Part shown: one piece after another, positions 16,083 to 25,128 of the stretch
Position numbering within the stretch: the first letter of the stretch is position 1
Layout: each line of letters begins with the position of its first letter
Origin: Paenibacillus aceti
Lineage (GTDB): Bacteria > Bacillota > Bacilli > Paenibacillales > Paenibacillaceae
Direction of reading: 5' to 3'
Assembly: GCF_003614185.1 (NCBI RefSeq)
Contig: NZ_KZ987724.1
Location: forward strand, 954,771-1,018,770
DNA: 64,000 nucleotides
Notes under the pieces: model-generated
The model's input: the letters and a program-made list of their open reading frames with translations, nothing else
Database searches by the model: none
What the model was told of the DNA's origin: nothing
Made by a program: the position numbers and the translations under genes

Positions 16083-18389
16083 ATGAGCAATATCATAAGC
16101 GGTAATCTTGGCTACCCGAGGATTGGACGAAACCGGGAGTGGAAGAAGGCGATCGAGGCTTATTGGACCGGGCAGATTGCCGAGCCTGAGCTTCATGAGA
16201 GATTGACAGCGATTCGGCTGGATAATTTGAAGACGCAGCAAAATAAAGGCCTTGAAGTCATTCCGGTCGGGGACTTCACTTACTATGATCATGTGCTGGA
16301 TACGGCGGTCATGTTCGGGTTGGTTCCTGAGCGCTTCGAGTATGACGGAGGCAATGTGCCGTTGGATACTTATTATGCGATTGCTCGCGGGAATAAACAG
16401 GCGGCAGCGAGTGAAATGACGAAATGGTTCAACACGAACTACCACTATATTGTGCCAGAGCTTGGTGGTAGAGAGCCACAGTTGACCGTAAATTATCCGC
16501 TTGAGGCATACCGGGAAGCAAAGCAAGTATTGCAAATTGAAGGCAGGCCCGTGCTGCTCGGTTTATATACGTTCCTGAAGTTGTCCAAAGGATATGCAGA
16601 GGGGGAATTCGGCGTTTGGATCGACAAGCTGCTGCCGCTTTATATTGAGGTGCTGCGTGAGCTTGCGGCAGAAGGTGCAGCTTGGGTGCAAATCGATGAG
16701 CCGGCTCTGGTGACGGAGTTGACAGCCGGAGATATTGAGCAGGTTGGTCTGATTTACAAGACGATTGCTCAGGAAGTGCCAGGGATCTCCGTTCTGCTGC
16801 AAACCTATTTCGCTCCAGTGTCTGGTTATCAGCAGGTAACTGCTCTGCCGGTACAAGGAATCGGATTGGATTTCGTGCATGGTTTGGAGGGGAATCTGGC
16901 GGCACTGCGCGAGTTTGGCTATCCGGCGGGTAAGGTACTAGGTGCAGGTGTGATCGATGGGCGCAATATTTGGCGTAGTGATCTGAAGGTGGTTAGACAG
17001 CTGTTGGATGAAATCGTGCAGCTTGCACCACAGGCCGAGCAGATTATCGTACAACCATCAAGCAGCCTGCTGCATGTTCCGGTCAGCTTGCAAGGGGAGT
17101 CGAATCTGGAGCCGCTCCTGAAGGATGCACTGGCTTTTGCAGAAGAAAAGCTGGATGAGGTAGTTGGTTTGCAGGCAGCTTTTGGGGGAAACGATATTCC
17201 TGGCTTATTCGCAGATAATGAGCGTGCTTTGGAGGCGTTGGCAGCCGCGCCGGTGCGTAATCGCCATAATGTGCGTAGCGCGGTGGAGCAAACATTGCAG
17301 CAGCCAGCGGTTAGAGAGAGCGAGTTCGAAGAGCGCAGGGTGAAGCAGGAGCAGAAATGGAAGCTTCCGATCCTTCCGACCACGACCATCGGCAGCTTCC
17401 CGCAGACGAAGGAAGTACGCTCGGCACGGCAGAAATGGCGCAAAGGCGAATGGGATACAGAGCGGTACGATCAATTCATTCAGGCCGAAATTGCCAAGTG
17501 GATTCGCCTTCAGGAGGATATTGGACTGGACGTACTTGTGCATGGTGAATTTGAACGGACGGATATGGTGGAATTTTTCGGGGAGAAGCTGCCGGGATTT
17601 GCCTTTACCCGCGGCGGGTGGGTCCAATCGTACGGGACACGCTGCGTGAAACCGCCGATCATCTATGGAGATGTGGAATTCGACCAGCCGATGACTGTCA
17701 AAGAGACGAAGTATGCTCAATCGCTGACACAGAAGCCGGTTAAGGGGATGCTGACCGGGCCGATCACCATTTTGAACTGGTCCTTCGTACGGTCGGATAT
17801 TCCTCGCAAGAATGTCGCCTATCAAATTGCGTTGGCCTTGCGTGAAGAAGTCGAGGCGCTGGAACGCTCTGGAATCGAGATGATCCAGGTGGATGAGCCG
17901 GCCTTAAGAGAAGGGCTGCCGCTGAAACGGGAGGAATGGCAGGAATATTTGGATTGGGCGGTCAACGCGTTCCGGATCGCAACGAGTGCAGTGCGGGATA
18001 CGACCCAGATCCATACGCATATGTGCTACTGTGAATTTCAGGATATTATCGATTCTATCCAGGCTCTGGATGCTGATGTCATCTCGATTGAAACATCTCG
18101 CAGCAATGGAGAATTGATCAGCAGCTTCGAGCAGCAGACGTATCCGCTAGGCATCGGTCTTGGCGTTTATGATATCCATAGCCCACGGGTTCCTTCCGAA
18201 GAGGAGATGCTGTCCTTGATCAACCGTGCCTTGGAGGTGCTGGACCCGCAGCTATTCTGGATCAACCCCGATTGCGGTTTGAAAACCCGGGGCCAGGAAG
18301 AAACTGTCGCAGCTTTGTCACATATGGTGTCAGCGGCCAAAACCTACAGAGAGAAAGTGATTTCAGGCACTTTCGCTACGAAAATGTGA
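16083..18389 (+). CDS. metE: Cobalamin-independent methionine synthase
   Basis: A 768-residue enzyme that transfers a methyl group from methyltetrahydropteroyl-triglutamate to homocysteine. ATG 16083 has GGAGG at the right distance; the in-frame ATG 16068 overlaps that site. N-terminal domain begins SNIISGNLGYPRIGRNREWK. The catalytic C-terminal barrel starts near LPILPTTTIGSFPQT (about residue 427) and carries zinc-ligand motifs HTHMCYCEF (about 645) and NPDCGLKTR (about 730). Full family length. Controlled by the cobalamin riboswitch upstream, which implies a MetH elsewhere in the genome. Confidence 0.97.
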   Translation: MSNIISGNLGYPRIGRNREWKKAIEAYWTGQIAEPELHERLTAIRLDNLKTQQNKGLEVIPVGDFTYYDHVLDTAVMFGLVPERFEYDGGNVPLDTYYAIARGNKQAAASEMTKWFNTNYHYIVPELGGREPQLTVNYPLEAYREAKQVLQIEGRPVLLGLYTFLKLSKGYAEGEFGVWIDKLLPLYIEVLRELAAEGAAWVQIDEPALVTELTAGDIEQVGLIYKTIAQEVPGISVLLQTYFAPVSGYQQVTALPVQGIGLDFVHGLEGNLAALREFGYPAGKVLGAGVIDGRNIWRSDLKVVRQLLDEIVQLAPQAEQIIVQPSSSLLHVPVSLQGESNLEPLLKDALAFAEEKLDEVVGLQAAFGGNDIPGLFADNERALEALAAAPVRNRHNVRSAVEQTLQQPAVRESEFEERRVKQEQKWKLPILPTTTIGSFPQTKEVRSARQKWRKGEWDTERYDQFIQAEIAKWIRLQEDIGLDVLVHGEFERTDMVEFFGEKLPGFAFTRGGWVQSYGTRCVKPPIIYGDVEFDQPMTVKETKYAQSLTQKPVKGMLTGPITILNWSFVRSDIPRKNVAYQIALALREEVEALERSGIEMIQVDEPALREGLPLKREEWQEYLDWAVNAFRIATSAVRDTTQIHTHMCYCEFQDIIDSIQALDADVISIETSRSNGELISSFEQQTYPLGIGLGVYDIHSPRVPSEEEMLSLINRALEVLDPQLFWINPDCGLKTRGQEETVAALSHMVSAAKTYREKVISGTFATKM

Positions 18390-18420
18390 TAAAAGTAATA
18401 GAAAATTTCAAAAACTTCAA

Positions 18421-18449
18421 TTGACAAATGATCTTGGGTAATTTACTAT
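18421..18449 (+). promoter_or_regulatory. Sigma-A promoter of azoreductase gene
   Basis: TTGACA, a 17-base spacer and TACTAT. It is 70 bases before the azoR start. Confidence 0.7.
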
Positions 18450-18519
18450 GTTATCGATATCTCTAGAGAAAAAGTTAGTGGATAGGCAAATAGAAAATGA
18501 CCCAGGAGGAATCATATCA

Positions 18520-19146
18520 ATGGCAAAAGTATTATTCGTAAAAGCTAACAACCGTCCGGTTGAGCAATCGGTAACTGTAAAACTGTATGAAAGTTTCTTG
18601 CAAACATACAAGGAAACTCATCCAGCGGATGAAATTGCGGAAGTCAACGTGTTTGATGCAAATCTTCCTTACTACGATAATGATCTTATCAACGGAGGCT
18701 ATAAGCTGGCTAACGGCATCGAAGCAACTCCGGAAGAAGTCAAGGCAGTTGAGCTTGCTAACCAATATCTCGATCAATTCCTGAACGCGGATAAAGTGGT
18801 ATTTGCTTTCCCATTGTGGAACTTCACCATTCCTGCACAACTTCTGACTTACTTGTTCTACTTGAACCAAGCTGGCAAGACTTTCAAATATACAGCAGAA
18901 GGCCCTGTAGGACTGATTGACGGCAAGAAGGTAGCATTGCTGCATGCTCGTGGCGGCGTTTACTCCGAAGGCCCAATGGCTTCATTGGAAATGTCCTTGA
19001 ATTATGTAGCTAACACTCTTGCATTCTGGGGAATCAACAGCACAGAGAATGTGATCGTTGAAGGCCACAACCAATTCCCGGACCGCGCCGAAGAGATCGT
19101 TCAAGACGGCATCAAACGCGCTGCTGAACTCGCAGCTCGCTTCTAA
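18520..19146 (+). CDS. azoR: FMN-dependent NADH-azoreductase
   Basis: A 208-residue flavodoxin-fold quinone/azo reductase. ATG 18520 has AGGAGG upstream. Family marks: KVLFVKANNRPVEQSVTVKL at the N-terminus, where the flavin phosphate loop lies, FAFPLWNFTIPAQLLTYLFY, GPVGLIDGKKVALLHARGG, and the C-terminal WGINSTENVIVEGHN. It reduces azo compounds and quinones with NADH, in the cytoplasm. Own promoter and terminator, so monocistronic. Confidence 0.93.
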   Translation: MAKVLFVKANNRPVEQSVTVKLYESFLQTYKETHPADEIAEVNVFDANLPYYDNDLINGGYKLANGIEATPEEVKAVELANQYLDQFLNADKVVFAFPLWNFTIPAQLLTYLFYLNQAGKTFKYTAEGPVGLIDGKKVALLHARGGVYSEGPMASLEMSLNYVANTLAFWGINSTENVIVEGHNQFPDRAEEIVQDGIKRAAELAARF

Positions 19147-19190
19147 TTTCGTTTAGCATCTGGCAATCATCATTTCACCGAATATATAAG

Positions 19191-19235
19191 AAGCTACTCT
19201 GACAGAAGTATTTTCTGCGGGGTAGCTTTTTTTAT
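19191..19235 (+). terminator. Terminator of azoR
   Basis: AAGCTACTCTGACAGAA pairs with TTCTGCGGGGTAGCTT, followed by seven T residues. Confidence 0.85.
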
Positions 19236-19335
19236 TATACTTGGGAAGTTTAATCTATATTAGAGGGGATAGTGTATCCCCATCCCAGCCCTTTCATTTC
19301 ATTGTTAACCCCTTGCTGTAAACGGTATAATAAAA

Positions 19336-19841
19336 ATGCGCAAAAAGTCATACCGACTACCGCCGATGGTGCCGATCGTGCTGTACTTATTGATGTGGCT
19401 CGCTATACGGAGGAAGAGCTGCTGTCTTTGTCCAATACCATCGGCTCGGTGTTTTTGCTGGACCAAACGGAAGACCAAGAGCAGCTATTGGATCGACTGG
19501 GTAAGCTCATGCATACGATTCAGCAATTGCCTGATGATAGCCAGCAGAAGTTTGTGGCATGGATGGCCAACGTTTTGAAGCACCAGTTGCCAGAAGGCGA
19601 AACGCATATTGAAGAACTTGTGAAGAATGTGAAGGGAGGTACAGCCATTATGGGTTTGGAACAAACGTTAAGAAAGATAAGAAAAGAAGAAAGACACGAA
19701 GGAAAGATCAAGGGCAAAATTGAAGGCAAAGAGGAAGTTGCCAAACGTATGATTGACTTGGGGCTGGAAGCCTCGGTTATCGCTGCAGCTACTGGTTTCT
19801 CTCCCGAAAAGATCGATCAATTGCGAGAACAAGCTCATTAG
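19336..19841 (+). pseudogene. Rpn-family recombination-promoting nuclease, internally deleted
   Basis: The first frame gives SYRLPPMVPIVLY, the middle of an Rpn/PDDEXK-type transposase-like nuclease. After a junction near 19385 the homology continues in another frame with VLIDVARYTEEELLSLSNTI and FLLDQTEDQEQLLDRLG to the usual C-terminus (EGKEEVAKRMIDLGL, ATGFSPEKI). The N-terminal catalytic part is absent, so the gene is a remnant. A family A repeat element follows after ten bases. Confidence 0.7.
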
Positions 19842-19851
19842 TTTATATGAT

Positions 19852-20251
19852 GGGGTTGTCCAACTTTTTTGTGGGCCACAGCCACAATCTCAAACTCATT
19901 ATTTAATCGCGCCGGTTTCGATCATTGTACCATCTATTAAGCGTAGGAGATGGACGGTCAGGACTTCCACGGATCTAGCGGTCAAAAATGTCCGTTAGAG
20001 CATGAAAACGACAACTACGCTCCTCTAACGGACACTTTTGACCCTTAGAAGCGAAAAATGCCATTTTTCGCGGTTATTTCCCTTGTAATGGACATTATTG
20101 TCCGTTACAAGAGCGGGATGCCACAGAATCAACGCTAACGGACATTTATGTCCGTGTCCGATTGATCGGACCAGAACATGGGGATGTTCACATTTCTGGG
20201 CACGCAAAAGAGGCGTCTTCAAGTCGGGAGATCGACTTTAGAGACAGCCCC
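19852..20251 (+). repeat. Family A dyad element, copy 1 (400 bp)
   Basis: Bounded by GGGGTTGTC and GACAGCCCC inverted ends. Four 24-nt units at 19975, 20025, 20085 and 20135 (spacing 50/60/50), built on TAACGGACA/TGTCCGTTA. A GCGAAAAAT/ATTTTTCGC hairpin lies between units 2 and 3, and an AAGTCG/CGACTT hairpin near the right end. Compared with copy 3 (59040-59477) about 50 bases carrying the first hairpin arm are missing. Confidence 0.8.
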
Positions 20252-20340
20252 TTCGTATTGCTCTGATTCTTTCTAAGCAATCATTGATATTAATGTAGTA
20301 AAGCTTTAAAGGAGCCGCATGAAGCGGCCCCCCTGAATCC

Positions 20341-20481
20341 TTACTTGCTATTCCTGTGGTACTCGTTCAGTAATTCGTCAAGCTTCTGACTGAGAATTAC
20401 AATTTTCCGGTCGGACAGTTTGCAAGTAGTAAGTTTATTTAATTCCAACCGGAGTTCTTCAATCTTGCGGATTAGCTCCAA
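20341..20481 (-). CDS. Spo0E-like aspartyl-phosphate phosphatase
   Basis: A 46-residue protein read from TTG 20481; AGGGG lies about ten bases upstream. ELIRKIEELRLELNKL is a first amphipathic helix, and LSQKLDELLNEYHRNSK carries the SxxLDxLxxxY signature of the Spo0E family. These small proteins dephosphorylate Spo0A and related regulators and delay sporulation. The TTG start and lack of ATG are unusual but common enough in short Spo0E genes. Monocistronic, opposite to its neighbours. Confidence 0.75.
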   Translation of the reverse strand: MELIRKIEELRLELNKLTTCKLSDRKIVILSQKLDELLNEYHRNSK

Positions 20482-20742
20482 AGTCGAACAACCCCTGAAA
20501 TTAGAATATCTATGTTATACGTCCGCTGTGCACTGGCGACCGTTGTGCGGAATCCCTACTTTCAGCCTGCTCCGCACCAGGCGTAAAGTGGTAATAATTG
20601 ATTTCTCTATATGAATAGGTACATCCTCCTTATAAGATCAAAAATGTAAGTAAAAGTCGTATAAAGGCAAAATATGAAACTGTTAGTTCTATTTTTTTGC
20701 TATAATATCCATTACAGCTTAGAGACACGGAGGAATTCTTAC

Positions 20743-21240
20743 ATGCTTCAGAAGACACATACACTGGCAGGGGTGGTCGCTGCGGAGTGCGTCATTATTC
20801 ATTTCAACCAGCCACTTATATCCTGGGAAGCGGGAACGGCGTTACTGATCGGGTGCATCGTTGGGCCGCTCGCGGATATCGATAAGAAGGGTTCAACTAT
20901 GGCCCGAATTTTGCTGCCCTTATCCTGGGTATTGCAATTGCTCCGCGTGAAGCACCGTACGCTAACTCATTCCTTGCTATTCCTGGTCCTGCTAGGTTAT
21001 CTATTGGCACCGTTGCCGGAATTTTTCTATTGGACGATTCTAGCTGCCTATGCCTCGCATCCGCTGATCGATCTGTTGAATGATCAAGGGGTGGCGCTGC
21101 TGTGGCCGATCAACAAGAAGTTCCGGTTATTGCCGAAGCCGATTGGGATTGATACAGGTTCTTTTCAGGAGATCGTATTTAGAATCATCTTAGCGGTGGT
21201 AGCTATTATTTTACCGTTTATTTCACTAGGTTCATTTTGA
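20743..21240 (+). CDS. YdjM-like metal-dependent hydrolase membrane protein
   Basis: A 165-residue membrane protein of the YdjM/DUF457 family. ATG 20743 has GGAGGAATTCTTAC upstream; the longer frame from 20674 has no RBS. Family marks: QKTHTLAG at the N-terminus, GPLADIDKKGS, KHRTLTHSLLF and YASHPLIDLLNDQGVALLWP, with His and Asp residues as metal ligands. Four membrane segments. The family is induced by DNA damage in some bacteria, but its reaction is not known. Confidence 0.85.
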   Translation: MLQKTHTLAGVVAAECVIIHFNQPLISWEAGTALLIGCIVGPLADIDKKGSTMARILLPLSWVLQLLRVKHRTLTHSLLFLVLLGYLLAPLPEFFYWTILAAYASHPLIDLLNDQGVALLWPINKKFRLLPKPIGIDTGSFQEIVFRIILAVVAIILPFISLGSF

Positions 21241-21281
21241 GAGGTAGCCTAATAAGTTCGCTCTTGTTTCTACTTTTATAT

Positions 21282-21466
21282 CTAACGAAACGTGGTATCG
21301 CTATTTACGCCTAAAAGGGCCTCTGAAAATTGTAACGAAACTGGGGAACGCTATTGGAGTAAATTTGGGGCTCAAAGCCTGAATCTCACCTCAATAACGA
21401 TATGGTGTATCGTTATAATTATTTTACCGTTGTTTTTGGGCAAATAGCGTTCTGGAGTTTCGTTAG
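21282..21466. repeat. Family B dyad element, four units
   Basis: Units of 24 nt at 21282, 21332, 21393 and 21443. The first two read TAACGAAAC..CGCTATT, the last two are inverse, AATAACG..CGTTAT and AATAGCG..TTTCGTTAG. Spacing is 50/61/50, so the whole element is one large imperfect palindrome. Same sequence family as 4976-5111. Confidence 0.8.
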
Positions 21467-21519
21467 AGAGGTCATACAGGTGGGAGATTTGCGTCCATAG
21501 AATCCACCTCCACGAAAAG

Positions 21520-21697
21520 CCTGCAAATATGCAGGAATTTCCCCCATATTCCGACCCGGAAGAGTAAATTCCTGCGTAAATGCAGTTTTTTTCTACGAAC
21601 AGGCCTGATTTTTAGGAAATATGAAGAAAAGCCTGCAAATATGCAGGAATTTCCTTCGAACAGGTGAGTTTGGATGGAAAAACCTGCATTTTTGCAG
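21520..21697. repeat. Family C dyad element, four units
   Basis: Palindromes CCTGCAAATATGCAGG (21520 and 21632), CTGCGTAAATGCAG (21572) and CTGCATTTTTGCAG (21684). Their centres are 51, 61 and 51 nt apart. It follows the family B element by about 50 bases, so the 570-base gap before mgtC is filled by two such elements. Confidence 0.8.
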
Positions 21698-21812
21698 TTT
21701 TCGAGTTTGTGTCGTCCGTTTGACGGGGTACGAATCATCAATAAAGTTCAGGGGTATATATTAACTCTAACGGGATAAAGAAGGTTATGAATATATATGA
21801 AGGAGAAATGTT

Positions 21813-22526
21813 ATGGTACTTGATTGGGAAATGGTGTTCAAACTGTGCACGGCCTTATTATTCGGTCTATTCATCGGGATTGATCGTCAGCTGAAGCAGA
21901 AACCGCTCGGGATTAAAACCTGTATGGTAATATGCATTTCAAGCTGTCTTGTGACGATCGTCTCTATTGAGGCGTTCCAGAAATTTGCCGGGCCGGATCA
22001 TCCGAACATGGACCCGATGCGATTAGCCGCCCAGATTGTCAGCGGGATCGGCTTCCTCGGGGCAGGGGCGATTCTTCGCCGCAGCAATGAAGGAATCTCG
22101 GGGCTGACCTCAGCGGCGATGATTTGGGCTGCCTCCGGGATCGGAATAGCGATTGGCACCGGATTCTATGTGGAAGCGACGCTCGCTGTAATTTTGCTGA
22201 TCCTCTCGGTCAATTTCGTGCCTTACCTGATCAAGTGGTTCGGGCCTTATAAATTAAATCAACGCGATGTTTCGCTCAAAATTGTGATGGAGGATCACGG
22301 CAATGTAACCGACCTGATCCGGACGATTGAATGCAAAGAGGATCAGGGAGGCGAAACCAAGCATATCCAGCATCGGATTCGGCGATTGAGAATTAAAGAC
22401 CTTGACGAAGGGCGCCATCGGGTCGACATGGTCATTACTGCATCCGAAAAAGAATACACGACGGAAATTTATCATTTTGTGCGGAATATCGATCATGTGA
22501 TCAGTGTGGAGGTAGAAAATCTGTAG
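21813..22526 (+). CDS. MgtC/SapB family membrane protein
   Basis: A 237-residue protein with AAGGAGAAATG upstream of the ATG. N-terminal membrane domain of about five helices with family motifs GLFIGIDRQLKQKPLGIKT, MRLAAQIVSGIGFLGAGAIL and GLTSAAMIWAASGIG, then a soluble ACT-like C-terminal domain (from about 150). MgtC-type proteins are linked to magnesium limitation and ATP synthase control in pathogens; SapB-type function is less clear. Confidence 0.9.
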   Translation: MVLDWEMVFKLCTALLFGLFIGIDRQLKQKPLGIKTCMVICISSCLVTIVSIEAFQKFAGPDHPNMDPMRLAAQIVSGIGFLGAGAILRRSNEGISGLTSAAMIWAASGIGIAIGTGFYVEATLAVILLILSVNFVPYLIKWFGPYKLNQRDVSLKIVMEDHGNVTDLIRTIECKEDQGGETKHIQHRIRRLRIKDLDEGRHRVDMVITASEKEYTTEIYHFVRNIDHVISVEVENL

Positions 22527-22581
22527 TTTTGAGCCAGGCCCGTTTAACTTCAGTTTAAAATAGTAGGGTATTCTTTTCCTA

Positions 22582-22601
22582 AGGATCTTAAAGAAGATCC
22601 T
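22582..22601 (+). terminator. Weak hairpin after mgtC-like gene
   Basis: AGGATCTT pairs with AAGATCCT around AAAG, followed by CTTTAA. It may end the mgtC transcript or lie in the leader of the ABC exporter gene. Confidence 0.35.
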
Positions 22602-22631
22602 CTTTAATGAAATTCCAGAAGGAGAAGAGCC

Positions 22632-24416
22632 ATGAAAACGGATGTATCCAAACCGAATGCTTCATCATTTTTTAGACTCATGAAAGAAACCAAGCCACCG
22701 CTTACATTAATCATTGTTTCTATTCTGCTTAGTGTTATTTCTACGCTGGTTGGCCTGATTATTCCGATGTTCACCAAAAACCTGGTCGACGGATTCTCAT
22801 TGGCTTCGATCAGCCGGATGCAAGTTGTCGGTCTGGTCGCGGCCTTTATCGGTCAGACTCTGGCAGCGGGGATTTCCATCTTCCTGCTGAATTATATCGG
22901 TCAGAAAGTGGTCGCCATCATCCGCGATAAATTGTGGAAGAAGCTGCTCGCTCTTCCGGTAGCCTATTTCGACAATAACCGAACTGGAGAGTCGGTCAGC
23001 CGGATGACGAATGATACGGGGGTTATCAAGACCTTCATCTCTGAGCATGTGGCCAGCTTCTTCAGTGGCATTATCTCGGTGATCGGCTCGGTAGCCGTCC
23101 TGATCTACTTGAATTGGAAGATGACGCTGGTCATGTTCCTGGTTATTCCGCTGGCAGCGCTCGTACTGGTGCCGATCGGTCGCAAAATGTACCAGGTATC
23201 GATCAGCATGCAGGATGAGACCGCCTCTTTCACGGCGATGATCAGCCAGGTGCTCTCGGAAATCCGGTTGGTGAAGGCCTCCAATGCCGAACGTATAGAG
23301 TATGAGAACGGAAGTCAGGGAATTCAGAACTTAATGAAGTTTGGGATCAAGGAAGGCATGATTATGGCCTGGATCAGTCCCTTAATGAGCTTCGTGCTTA
23401 TGATGCTGCTCGTGATAGTCATCGGCTATGGGGGGATGCAGGTCTCCACAGGTGCGTTAACCGCCGGGGAATTGGTCGCCTTCATCCTGTATTTGATCCA
23501 GATCGTGATCCCGGTCACGCAGCTTAGCACCTTCTTCACTCAGCTCCAAAAAGCAAATGGCGCTACAGAGAGGATGATGCAGACATTAAGCGAAGAAGAA
23601 GAGGACTTCCGGTCGGGTCATGAGGTGACGGATGCGAAGCAGGTACTTAGCGTCGAGAACCTGTCATTCGGCTATAAACAGGATGAACCGATTCTGAAGC
23701 AATTAAGCTTTCAGATGAAGCCTGGTACAGTCACTGCCGTAGTTGGCCCAAGCGGTGGCGGGAAGACGACACTGTTCCAGATGCTGGAGCGCTATTATCT
23801 ACCGTATGAGGGTCGGATCATGCTCGGCAACGAACCGATTGATTCCTTCTCGCTCCGTTCTTGGCGGGGAATTATCGGATATGTATCCCAGGAGAGCCCG
23901 ATGATCGCCGGAACGATCCGTGACAATCTATGCTATGGCATTGAGCGTGAAGTAAGTCAGCAGGAGCTGGAGCAAGCGGCCAGAATGGCCTATGCGGACG
24001 GATTTATATCTGAACTACCCGAAGGCTTCGATTCAGATGTAGGGGAACGCGGCGTGAAGCTGTCGGGAGGACAGCGCCAGAGAATCGCCATCGCCCGTGC
24101 GCTGCTTCGCGATCCCAAGATTCTGATGCTGGATGAAGCGACCTCGAGTCTGGATAGCCGCTCAGAAATTGTAGTGCAGCAGGCACTCGATAATCTGATG
24201 GCGGGCAGGACGACCATCGTCATTGCGCATCGGCTATCTACGGTGGTTGGAGCGGATCAGATTATTTTCATTGAAAAGGGAAGGATAACCGGACAAGGCA
24301 CTCACGAGCAGCTGCTGCAGAACCATAACATGTACCGAGAATTTGCAGCGCAGCAATTGCAGATTGCTGAAATTGCTGAAGCCGCTGCCCTGGAGCCGTC
24401 TCTTCAGGAACAATAA
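22632..24416 (+). CDS. ABC multidrug exporter half-transporter (BmrA-like)
   Basis: A 594-residue fusion of six membrane helices (about 20-310) and an ATPase domain. Walker A GPSGGGKTTLF near residue 370, signature LSGGQRQRIAIARAL near 476, Walker B ILMLDEATSSLD near 497, H-loop VIAHRLSTV. It should act as a homodimer exporting lipophilic compounds or drugs. GGAGAAGAG RBS. Followed within 30 bases by an OmpR-type two-component system, which probably regulates it or is cotranscribed. Confidence 0.92.
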   Translation: MKTDVSKPNASSFFRLMKETKPPLTLIIVSILLSVISTLVGLIIPMFTKNLVDGFSLASISRMQVVGLVAAFIGQTLAAGISIFLLNYIGQKVVAIIRDKLWKKLLALPVAYFDNNRTGESVSRMTNDTGVIKTFISEHVASFFSGIISVIGSVAVLIYLNWKMTLVMFLVIPLAALVLVPIGRKMYQVSISMQDETASFTAMISQVLSEIRLVKASNAERIEYENGSQGIQNLMKFGIKEGMIMAWISPLMSFVLMMLLVIVIGYGGMQVSTGALTAGELVAFILYLIQIVIPVTQLSTFFTQLQKANGATERMMQTLSEEEEDFRSGHEVTDAKQVLSVENLSFGYKQDEPILKQLSFQMKPGTVTAVVGPSGGGKTTLFQMLERYYLPYEGRIMLGNEPIDSFSLRSWRGIIGYVSQESPMIAGTIRDNLCYGIEREVSQQELEQAARMAYADGFISELPEGFDSDVGERGVKLSGGQRQRIAIARALLRDPKILMLDEATSSLDSRSEIVVQQALDNLMAGRTTIVIAHRLSTVVGADQIIFIEKGRITGQGTHEQLLQNHNMYREFAAQQLQIAEIAEAAALEPSLQEQ

Positions 24417-24441
24417 ATCGATTGTAGGTGAAATGGCTATT

Positions 24442-25128
24442 ATGGCGAAAATACTTGTAGTGGACGATGACTATCATATCCGCGAGCTGGTCAGGGTGCT
24501 GATCGCAGAGGCGGGGATTGGCGAAGTATTGGAGGCGGCCGATGGAGTTGAGGCGCTTGAGGTGATGGAGGCGCAGCGGGCGGATATGGTTATCCTCGAC
24601 ATTATGATGCCGAATATGGACGGCTGGGAGCTCTGCCGCGAGCTGCGCAGCCTGTATGAAATGCCGATCCTGATGCTGACCGCGAAAGGAGAGACGAGGC
24701 AGATCGTCAAAGGCTTCGATCTCGGTACGGATGACTATCTAGTGAAGCCGTTTGAGCCTGCAGAGCTGGTGGCCAGAGTGAAGGCGCTGCTCAAGCGCTA
24801 TCAAGTAATCGCCTCTCAAAGCGTTGTAATCGGAACGCTCCATATGGATCGCAAGACGTTCCAGGTGGAGTCGGAGGGGGAGAGCTTCACGCTCCCGCTT
24901 AAGGAATTTGAACTGCTGTTCCTGCTCGGTAGCTATCCGGGCAAGACGATTACCAGAGAGCAGCTGATTGAGGATATTTGGGGCTATGACTTCGAGGGAA
25001 ATGAACGGACGGTCGATGTGCATGTAAACCGGCTGCGCGAGCGGTTTCCAGAGCAGAGATTCCGCTTCCGGATCGTGACGATCCGCGGGCTTGGCTACCG
25101 CCTGGAGGTGTGCCAGGAAGAAGCATGA
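24442..25128 (+). CDS. Response regulator, OmpR/PhoB family
   Basis: A 228-residue regulator: receiver domain (VDDD, phospho-acceptor D53 in VILDIMMPNMDGW, K in YLVKPF) and winged-helix domain (LKEFELLFLLGSYPGKTITR, RTVDVHVNRLRERF, IRGLGYRLEV). Start is ATG 24442 (AGGTG at about ten bases); in-frame ATG 24433 is possible. Its stop codon overlaps the kinase start as ATGA. Confidence 0.93.
   Translation: MAKILVVDDDYHIRELVRVLIAEAGIGEVLEAADGVEALEVMEAQRADMVILDIMMPNMDGWELCRELRSLYEMPILMLTAKGETRQIVKGFDLGTDDYLVKPFEPAELVARVKALLKRYQVIASQSVVIGTLHMDRKTFQVESEGESFTLPLKEFELLFLLGSYPGKTITREQLIEDIWGYDFEGNERTVDVHVNRLRERFPEQRFRFRIVTIRGLGYRLEVCQEEA

Noticed and set aside
21470-21740. CRISPR-like array from recurring CCTGCAAATATGCAGG
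   Set aside because: The repeats are short palindromes with unequal sequence, regular 51/61/51 spacing and only four units, so this is a dyad element and not a repeat-spacer array.
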